Positions 56,170-64,000 of a DNA stretch of 64,000 bases are shown one piece after another. The position numbers and the translations under genes are program-made. Each line of letters opens with the position of its first letter. The first letter of the stretch is position 1. The notes beneath the pieces were generated by a model. It worked only from the letters and a program-made list of their open reading frames with translations. It did not search any database and was not told where the DNA came from. This stretch comes from Voacanga thouarsii (lineage: Eukaryota; Streptophyta; Magnoliopsida; Gentianales; Apocynaceae), in assembly GCA_026120185.1 (NCBI GenBank), contig JANUWF010001267.1, forward strand, positions 110,317 through 174,316, read 5' to 3'.

Positions 56170-56976
56170 CTATGGTGACGTACTCGGCCAAATGTAGCTT
56201 TGCCTTAGCAATTCCTCCAATTGCTCCTTTAACTCCTTCAACTCTGTCGGTGCCATCCGGTAGGGGGTTCTGGATACCTGTTCTGCTCCGGGAATCAGAT
56301 CCATGGTGAACTCAACTTCCCGTTCAGGGGGTAGGGAATTGAGCTCCGTAGGGATCACATCCGAAATATCTTTCACTACCTCCGTACTTTCCAAGGCACA
56401 CTGGTCCTTTGGTTTCTTTAAGAGATACGCCAAGTATCCCGCACATCCTTTCTTGAGCAACTTCCGGGCTTTAGCTCCAACAATAAGAAATTTCAGTTCC
56501 TTCGTTCGCTTGCCATTGAATTCAATTACATCCTGTCCAGGTCTCACAAACTGCACCGTCTTAATCTTGCAGTCCACACGAGCTTCGTGCTTCAACAACC
56601 AGTCCATGCCCAAGATCATGTCATAACCGTCCATGGCTAGGATTATAAGGTCGGCCTCCAGAATCTCCTTCCCAACCTCAACTCCACAACTTCCCATTTT
56701 CTTGCCTGCTTCCACCACCTTTCCCAATGGGGAACTAACTACTTGGGTATAAGGTAGCTCATTTCCTTCCCAGCCCAGACGTGAAGCACATACTTTACTT
56801 ACATAAGAGTGTGTAGATCCTGGATCTATCAGAACATTAACAAGACAACCTGGGATAGAAAGGTTACCTTCGATCACGGCGGCGTCCGCTCCGACTTCCT
56901 CTCGGCTCAGGGCAAAAACTTTGGCCTTCACCTGGGACTTCAGGCCTCCCGCTCCGGCTGGTCCAGTAGCGGCACC
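56170..56976 (-). pseudogene. H2 aspartic protease and RT entry
   Basis: 253-residue open piece equivalent to 47299-48054. Active site LIDPGSTHSYVS, then MILGMDWLLKHE, and a continuous run through RTPYRMAPTELKELKEQLEE into the start of RT, where a stop follows STSP at 56170. Upstream, the UGA at 56977-56979 separates it from gag exactly as in H1. Confidence 0.9.
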
Positions 56977-58062
56977 TCAATTGCCTCCCATTGGCTGGGT
57001 TGGCACGGTCTGCTCAGTCCTTAAGGGTTTGGGGCAGACGTTCCTCAGATGTCCTAGGTCTCCGCAATTGAAACACCTTTTCACACCCCCGCCACCCCAA
57101 CAATTTCTCTCGGTGTGGCCTCGCTTCCCACACAGTCGGCAGTTCAGGCTACCTTGCATTGATCCGGCTATAGGCACTCGAGCCTACTTACCCCGATTTC
57201 CCCACGGCATAGAACCCGCAGGTCGCTTACTGCCTAAAGGCCTCATAGGTGGACGACTCGATTGGAAGGGTCGGCTCATCGGTAGGGGCCGATCTTCGTT
57301 CTCCGTCCGAGAAGCTGCGTCCACAGCGGCAGTGTACGACGTTGGCGGTAATGGAGCCAACGTCTTCCTCAAATCTGGCCTTAGCCCTTTCACGAATTGC
57401 CGGGTGCGCTTCTGCTCCGAGTCTACCAAGCACTTGCAGTACTTGGACAACTGCATGAATAAGACTACAGATTGGGCCACGGTCATGCCTCCCTGCCTGA
57501 CGGTCTGGAATTCATCCTCCCTCTTCTCAGCTATCCATCGAGGAATGTACTCGGCCCAGAAAGCCTCCGTAAAATCGTCCCATGTCCACTCCTGCTCCTC
57601 CTTGTCCCAATCACCTCGTACCCGCTGCCACCATGCTCGGGATGGTCCTCTCAGCTTTAAAGCAGCGAACTTCACCATCATCTCTTTCGAGTATTACAAA
57701 GTAGCGAAAATGTCCTCCATCTGCTCAATCCATTGCTCAGCTTTCTCATCCTGTTCCACCTCCCCCTGGAATGTGGGAGGCTGGAACTTCAGAAAACGCT
57801 CCAAAGCCTCATCCTCTCCCCACGGTGGTTTCCTGGCCATCTTTTCCACTTTTTCGGTCAAGTTCTATAGGGTCGAGGCTATCCTGTCAAAAGCCTGACC
57901 CATGGTCACATCCTGTGACCTCTCCGAAGCTATCTCCTGCTCTCCTGGCAGGTGCTCTTCCACATCGGGGGTGGAACGACGCATCTGTTCAAACTCCGGG
58001 GTGGAGGATGCACTCCCCTGCACCATTCTGCTATGCACAACTATTCGGCATCTTGGAGCCAT
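56977..58062 (-). pseudogene. H2 gag with two CCHC knuckles (broken)
   Basis: ATG at 58060-58062 (MAPRCRIVVHSRMVQG). Readable in one frame with few breaks: capsid KPPWGEDEALERFLKFQPPT and WIEQMEDIFATL, stop UAA at 57694-57696 (shared with H1), then 57184-57681 (FAALKLRGPSRAWWQRV, FWAEYIPRWIAEKREDEF), a private stop (RGK*ARV), and two knuckles CRLCGKRGHTERNC and CFNCGDLGHLRNVC at 56977-57177. It ends at the shared UGA. Two knuckles separated by a glycine run are unlike the single knuckle of G1. Confidence 0.9.
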
Positions 58063-58379
58063 CTTCATCACATTCACTCAGGGTCAGTTAGTTATCAAGG
58101 GGGAAAAGAGTAAGCTTAGGTGCATGATCAGTTGATAGTAATGTACTCATTCTAAAAGAGAATGTGATGGTAACGTGCAGAGATAAATCAAGTAATAAAA
58201 GAAACTCGTGCTTGTCATATAAACCAGTCTTTGTAGAAAATAAGGGGTCATCTCATACGATACCCATTTTATTTAAAATGATAAATAGGCCCTATGAGCC
58301 ACATGCTCCCTTAAGAAAAAGAGAAACAAACAAAAGTATGCAAATTCCAAAGAAAGAAAGAGTAAAAGCTGCTGGTCTT

Positions 58380-59071
58380 CTATGTTCGACTATCCCTAGT
58401 TTCAACAGAGGTATCGGAGTCGTCAGAGGTCGGTTCTACCAGCTACCCAACGGAACTATCGGGTCTCCGTATATAGTTCCTCGCAAAACTAATGCTCCCA
58501 CTTGGCTGCCCTAACTCACCCTCTCGGCATCTCTTGCCTCTCATGGCCGTCTCATAGAACTCATCCAATGCTAATCTAACTATACCGTTAGGTGCAGGCC
58601 TCTAACTCACCAAGTCAGATGGATCAACCAACCCCTTTCTCCTTAGCATAGCATCTACACCCAATCCATATCGGAGTCCACACCCCTTAGGACTCCCTTC
58701 TAGCTTCCTCTTTCCCTTATCTACTCCTCCTAGAGCTGACTGCCTACTGTCTCTCTCTCCCGGGACAACCTCCATTACCTCCTTGTCCTCTCTTTCTACC
58801 CCAACCATCTCTCCCTCGTTCTTATCGTCTCCCTCATTCCCTAGCTCATCTACTTCTCCCTCACTCAACTCCGTCATCTCCTCATCTCCCTCATCTTCCC
58901 CTAAGCTCTCGTCGGCCTCTATCTCCGTCTCAACCACCGGGTCGTCTAAAACTGACGGCTCACACTTTCTCTCTGAATCAGACGCGGGTGGATCGGCTAC
59001 GGGTAGTGGGACAGGTGGATTCTCGCACTCGCGGTCCAGTCTCTGACAGCCGATACAACTCTTTTAACCAT
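58380..59071 (-). pseudogene. H2 copy of the extra upstream ORF (broken)
   Basis: Homologous to 49457-50149. The start codon is kept at 59069-59071 (MVKR). A 1-base loss near 59028 shifts the frame, and a UAG at 58602-58604 ends the acidic/basic middle piece (58602-58937, 111 residues). Differences from H1 in this piece are few and mostly conservative by eye (for example G/E, N/D). Confidence 0.65.
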
Positions 59072-59156
59072 CCTATATACAAAAGATAAAAATTAGCACC
59101 AGGTCAGAATACTTAAGAAAGTAGAACCCCATAAGTCAAGTAATTGTCTAAACCAC

Positions 59157-59170
59157 GTCTTTGATACCAC
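59157..59170 (-). promoter_or_regulatory. Primer-binding site of H2
   Basis: TGGTATCAAAGACG on the minus strand just inside LTR-c, matching the initiator-Met complement in 9 of the first 10 bases. Confidence 0.8.
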
Positions 59171-59171
59171 T

Positions 59172-62100
59172 TGTAACACCCCACGACTACGTACCCTAAA
59201 AGGGCGGGGATGTCGCCCCGTCCCGTCGGACAAGGGGTCTTTAGAACGAGGTATAAAATATAAAGGCAATCTCCAAAAGGATCAACTTAGATAAATAAAG
59301 AAATACTCTTATTACATCAGGCTCACCCTGGAGCAAAACGGAATAAAACAAAATATTGTTTAGAAGCATAAGCAACAAATGTCTCCTAGAACGGATAGAA
59401 AAAATAGCAAAAGCTTCAACTATTACATGCCCTGCTGACTCAGCACGGTCTATCCCCTGAAAACATGGTGTAAAACGGTGTGAGAATAAACCTCAGTAAG
59501 TCCTGTGTGTGCACATGGTGTTTTAAATAGTTCGTGTATGCAAAGTGTAAAACATTTGTAGAAATAATTTGGCAAGTCATAACAATCTCTTTTCGCAAGG
59601 AGTGGGTTTTTCTCATTGTCACACTTTGTACAAAATTAATCCTCCACTCGGATAAAAGTCATGTCACCACACGTTGGCCTCCATGAGAACAAATTGGCCA
59701 AGGCACCACACTTTGTGCACCTTGTCCGGACCAGATTACCACACGTTGGGCGTTCTGATCAAGGTGAGTGTACAGCCCACCGGGTGAGATACTCCTCCAT
59801 CTCTACACCCAACAAAACCATCCGGGTGTCCACGCCGGGAATATAAGTGATACCATACCAGGTACACATGCTAGCTCGGACTGGCCTGACCAACCAACAC
59901 TGTCGCCTTTTCAAGCAGAGTTCATCTTCTGGAGGTGGCCTCCAGCCAGAACACTTACGCTAGCCCTCCAAGACTAGTATTGTTAGCCTACTCTTATTGA
60001 GTACTCAACGAACATATCCATCAATTCCTGATTCAAAATATTTCCAAACCTTGGGTTTGTAAAACGTGGATTTCTTTAAAAGATATTTCTAAAAATTTAA
60101 GGAAAAAAATAGTTTTTTGATAAAACCGTTAGTTTGACAAAACCGTTTAAAGAATAAATATCCACGTTTACAACCCAAGCAAACATAGTTTAACAATAGC
60201 TTTACAAAGCTTCACAACATGGTATTGCCATCACAACATTTAACAAAACAGTTTATAAAAGGACTTACCATTACAACATTTAATAAAAGAGTTTATGCCA
60301 GGACTTACTTGATTTGCCTCAGATAAACGTGATAAATTCACAGCTGGCTTTCCTCAATTATCCACCTGATCTAAACCATATAATATCATGATCAGGGTCT
60401 CAATTAATTCAAACATGCTCTAATACCATTTATATTCACAACAATTCGCAATCCCCTATTTAATTCCAAGTAAACTATTCAATCCCCAAAGATCATATAC
60501 TACGACCACATGTTTATCTCGCTAATAAACACCATTAAACATTACTTTCGGCATCAAGGGAGGGTATTCCCTTACCTTGCAACTACCGGGTAATGAGGTC
60601 TCGATGCTCCTATGGTGATCGTCCCGAGTTCGCTTGAGAAGAAGAGAGAAGCTACCTCCTTTGCTCCTCTTGACCGAAAATTAAGGAAGAAGAGGAAATC
60701 AGCCTCTATAGGGCATGATTTAAGGGTAGAAGAAAGAGAAAAGAATCATTAGAGAAAACGGCATCAAGAGGTTGAGAGGATTTTTGCTTACCTTAAGGTG
60801 TGTTCTATTTTTGCTTGGAATAGCTCTTGAGTTTTCGAAAATTTGCAGAGAGAATTTGCTGAAATTTTTGTGTAGAATGGATAGGGTAGACTATTGCTAG
60901 GATTTAAAGTTGGAGAAGATTGACTTAGGGTTAGATGGTGATGTTTAGAAAGACTCCTAATAGCTTTAGGTTTCTTGGACAGCAAGGGCGAAATTTCAGC
61001 TTGTTGTGCCCTTTGATGCTGGCCGAATTTGGGAGGGTGTAGTGGAGGAAAATATTCTACAATTTGCTCCTCTATGCTGGCCGAAATACTGCTCAAAAGA
61101 AGGCTGAATGTGTACAGACTTTTGGGCCAAACAAGGAAGAGTTTGCGTGGATGTTGATGACTGAAAAATCCTATGCAAGGGGTGCGAAAATTATGTTGAA
61201 GAGTAACAAGTTTTGGACTGTTTTGGCTGCTGTAATTCTACCGAAATTTCCAGAGGAAAATTGAGGGTTTTGGGGGCTGAAAATATCTTGATCAGCTGGG
61301 GTTTTTCAGTGGATTATATGTGTAGAATTTCGGTTGGAGTAGGAGTTCAAGGCTGGCCGAAATTCCTGCACAAAGCTGACCTAATTTTCTGTGTACAAGC
61401 TGAAAGAATTTCAGTGATTTTGTGTGAATAAAATTCGGGTTTTGTGCAGCTAAGGTACCCTGAATTGATGAGGAATATTTAGGTGTGTTGAGCTAGGATT
61501 TACAGAGTTGGATTGTAGCTAAGAAGGGCTGGAATTTCGGATAGCTTATGTTGATACAAAGCTGCCGAAATTCAGCTAGGAAAAGAAAGAAAATCCTAGT
61601 TGAATTTGGATTAAAATAAAATATGGTTTTATCAAGGTTTTGGATAGGATTTCCTCTAGTCCTTGAAGAGTTTGGATTGAGCTAAAAGTCCTCCAAGAAG
61701 TGGCGGCATTTGCTGGAATTTTTTTCCAGATTTTTAGCTAACATTCTAGGATTAAAATCAACAAAATTTCCTACTAGGAAAAGGACTCATTAATTCCACC
61801 TATCCATGGCAACGTCTATCTAGCTAAAATCAAGCTAATATTTTAATTACTAGCTAGGGTTCTTTTTGAAAATCCTGAGGAACACAAGCTAAAAATTAAA
61901 GGTGAATTTTATTCACATCAAAGTCCTTGAATTTAGGAAATAAATATAGAGACTTATTTCCTTGGAGTAAAAATACTAAAATTTTCTCTAGGATAGCTAG
62001 ATTCTTTTTCGGCGAAGACAAGAAATGGTTTAAGGAAAAGAATTTCAAGAGGAGAAACTAACTTCACAAAAGGTAGGATTCGAACTCGAGTCACCAAAGG

Positions 62101-62390
62101 TAATCACCAACCTCCCCGCTATTCCAAAACAACTCCAATACTAATTTTTCTACAAGAAGTTCTTACCACCCCAATACTCATCCTTCCAAATCTTCGACCA
62201 AACCTCCCTTATCCAAATCTTTAACAACACAACTATTTCACATCAATTAATTCAAATGCAAGAGCAACGGAAAAATTCACATGCATCCATGCAAATAAAA
62301 ATTATTCTAGCCACCACATAAAATGCAAGATGCTATGCAATGCATGACTTTTTTCCCATAGTCAAAGGTGGTTTTGGGCGGGGTATTACA
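59172..62390 (-). mobile_element. H LTR-c (outer right, 5' LTR of H2)
   Basis: 3219 bp, TGTAACACCCC ... GGGGTATTACA. Hairpin equivalent at 59925-59953 (closing arm changed), TATA candidate 60251-60261, tRNA-like box pair at 62073-62132 with the CpG-containing B box. Ends directly at the ACTAT target copy. Confidence 0.92.
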
Positions 62391-62395
62391 ACTAT
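62391..62395. repeat. Target duplication of H dimer, right copy (ACTAT)
   Basis: Identical to 41299-41303. Followed by GGGCCTCCC, the continuation of the G2 integrase target. Confidence 0.95.
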
Positions 62396-62640
62396 GGGCC
62401 TCCCTAACTAACAACACCCTAATAGAACCTTTTGGCACAGAAAGCCTTGCCTCCCTAAACAAGAAACTATCATGCCTATAATATTTAGCAAATGCACCTT
62501 TCTCACAAGCATGGAAAATATCCCCAAACTCCTCATCATCAATATACAAATTCAAAACAAAGAAGTTTAGCATCTAAAATGTTTAGAAGTGCATACCTTC
62601 GATATAGTGCATCCGCAACCACATTTTCCTTACCCTTATT
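62391..62640 (-). pseudogene. Gypsy G2 integrase N-terminus, right of H insertion
   Basis: Contains YIDDEEFGDIFHACEKGAF, YYRHDSFLFREARL and VLLVREAH, the stretch before and including the first histidine of the HHCC site. The rest of the site lies 21 kb away at about 41230-41300. Confidence 0.85.
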
Positions 62641-63110
62641 GTATTAAATGACATATGAAAATGTCCTAATAAACTCCATCCACCCGGCATACCTTTTGTT
62701 AAAATTTTGTTGCCTCTTGAGGTGTTTAAGGGTCTCATGATCAGTATGAATGACATACTCTCTTGGAAAAAGGTAGTGTTGCCAATATTCTAGGGTCCTT
62801 ACTAAGACAAAAACCTCTTTGTCATAGGTAGAATAGTTGAGGGCTACCCTGCACAATTTCTCGCTAAAGTACGAAATGGATTTTCTATCTTGGGTCAAGA
62901 CCGCACCTAATCCCACCCCACATTCATCACACTCTATCTCAAAAACCTTCTCAAAATTGGGAAGAATAAGAATTAGAGCTTGGATCAATTTTTCTTTGAG
63001 GGCTTGAAGGGTTTGAAAGGCTTGTTGTTAGGCTTCCTCCCACCTAAATCCTACATTTTTCTTTATCGCATCGGTTAGAGGGGCTGATATAGTTCTAAAA
63101 TTTTGGATGA
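62641..63110 (-). pseudogene. Gypsy G2 RNase H
   Basis: The open piece 62644-62988 holds [58 protein letters not shown] and [16 protein letters not shown]. The first catalytic aspartate region is kept (ECDECG). The connection to RT at about 63000-63110 has frame breaks. Confidence 0.87.
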
Positions 63111-63776
63111 ACCTCTTATAGAAGCTAGCTAGCCCATGGAAACTACGGACTTGGGTAATGGTGGTAGGGGTTGGCCAATCTTGGATGTCTTTTACTTTTC
63201 CCTCATCAATCTCAATCTCTTAGGCACTCTCAACATACCCAACGAATGTAACCCTCTCCAAACAAAAAGAGCATTTCTCATGATTAGCATACAATCTTTC
63301 CATTCGTAGGGAAACAAGCACACTTTGAACATGATTCAAATGATCCACATATGATTTGCTATAGATTAATATATCCTCAAAGTACATAGCAACAAATTTC
63401 CCAATGAATTCTCTTAAAACGTGGTGCATTAATCGCATAAAAGTACTAGGAGCATTAGACAATCCAAAGGGCATGACAAGCCACTCATACAATCCTTGTT
63501 TAGTTTTAAAATCTGTTTTCGATTCTTCCTCTTCTCTTATTCTAATTTGGTGATAACTAGATTTCAATTTAATTTTTAAGAAAATGCATGCACCAAATAG
63601 CTCATCAAACAAGTCATCTAGCCTAAGAATGGGATAGTGGTATTTTACCGTTATGTTGTTGATAGTGCAAAAATCCATGCATATACGCCATGTCCCATCC
63701 TTTTTGGACACCAAGAGAACCGAGACTGCATATGGGCTTAAGCTCTCTCTCACATGTCCTTCTCAAGTAATGTGTC
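63111..63776 (-). pseudogene. Gypsy G2 reverse transcriptase (active site changed, 5' end deleted)
   Basis: The open piece 63220-63753 (177 residues) runs MRESLSPYAVSVLLVSKKDG, KTKQGLYEWLVMPFGLSNAP, MYFEDILIYSKSYVDHLNHV. The box reads YFED instead of YFDD. To the right the sequence EALLEK-like is followed within a few codons by LTR sequence at about 63777, so protease, gag, leader and primer site are deleted. Confidence 0.88.
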
Positions 63777-64000
63777 TACTTACTATAATCTTACATCAAT
63801 ATCCTTGAAGCAACAAAGGCAAACAAGAAAAAATAGAAAAGAGAAAATAAGAACCTAAATAATGGATTTCAAGCAAACCTTAGAAGAACAAACAAACTAA
63901 GACCCATTCAAAAAAAGTAACATTAGATTATCCAAAAGATTTGTAGACTCATACATAAGGAGGATTAACCCTTAAGCTTAGTTTTAAACAAGATGAACAA
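63777..64000 (-). mobile_element. Gypsy G2, 5' LTR (partial, enters from the right edge)
   Basis: TACTATAATCTTACATCAATATCCTTGAAGCAACAAAGG matches 39410-39446 of the G2 3' LTR and continues to the window end. About the first 190 bp of the LTR are missing at the junction with RT. Confidence 0.85.

Larger units (their letters stand above)
41304..62390 (-). mobile_element. Tandem dimer of Tekay/Del-like chromovirus H
   Basis: LTR-a (41304-44526), internal H1 (44527-50249), LTR-b (50250-53448), internal H2 (53449-59171), LTR-c (59172-62390), all minus strand. LTR ends TGTAACACCCC ... GGGGTATTACA. Both internal regions are 5723 bp long. One perfect 5-bp target duplication flanks the whole 21-kb block. 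The pol tail has a chromodomain, supporting the Tekay/Del branch. Confidence 0.93.

Noticed and set aside
56921..57898. 325-residue plus-strand open frame
   Set aside because: It lies exactly antisense to H2 gag and protease, which have clear zinc-knuckle and protease motifs. The plus-strand frame has no recognisable domain.
1..64000. CRISPR array, operon, host gene or rRNA cluster
   Set aside because: No regularly spaced short repeats, no bacterial gene order and no rRNA-like blocks; every long frame with a motif belongs to a retrotransposon.

Overview
This window is plant nuclear DNA made almost entirely of old, nested LTR retrotransposons. The evidence is several Ty1/copia and Ty3/gypsy families with plant-type gag, protease, integrase, reverse transcriptase (RT), RNase H and chromodomain motifs, initiator-Met-type primer sites, 1 to 4 kb AT-rich LTRs and many inactivating mutations. 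I see no host gene, rRNA, functional tRNA or CRISPR array. The species cannot be named; a flowering plant with a repeat-rich genome is the safe reading. Lineage names (Angela/BARE-like, CRM/Reina-like, Tekay/Del-like, Athila-like) rest on motif recognition, not on a search.

Left third (1-18050). A minus-strand copia family (Angela/BARE-like, LTR about 1.75 kb, leader about 2 kb) forms the chain LTR end (1-91), element A (92-6102), shared LTR1 (6103-7849), element B (7850-11008, 5' part lost), LTR2 (11009-12790). LTR2 abuts a plus-strand gypsy remnant (12791-13865). Next comes a different, plus-strand copia element C (14290-34985), split by two insertions: a deletion derivative of the A/B family (15338-17544), and a gypsy LTR cluster (18048-33360, family I) flanked by a 153-bp duplication of the copia C RT.

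Middle (18048-39222). Family I is three tandem LTR-type pieces without coding region. The last is split by a complete CRM/Reina-like gypsy element G1 (24743-32512, about 1-kb LTRs, near-perfect 5-bp target duplication). After the C element's 3' LTR (34491 on) come a gypsy LTR with an Asp-type primer site (family J, 36604-38082), an Athila-like pol fragment (38083-39039) and a piece of an A/B-family LTR in the opposite orientation (39040-39222).

Right third (39223-64000). A second CRM/Reina-like element, G2, is split inside its integrase by a 21-kb tandem dimer of a Tekay/Del-like chromovirus (family H: LTR, internal, LTR, internal, LTR; 41304-62390) with a perfect 5-bp target duplication ACTAT. 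The order of events is Athila-like, then copia LTR, then G2, then the H dimer.

The points most worth a second look: (1) an unrecognised acidic ORF between primer site and gag in H; (2) the H dimer carries shared inactivating lesions, including loss of the same catalytic integrase aspartate; (3) a four-site GC-rich motif with conserved spacing occurs in both a copia leader and a gypsy LTR; (4) a hairpin in the LTRs of H and I keeps its position while its sequence changes; (5) tRNA-like A/B boxes lie inside H and I LTRs.
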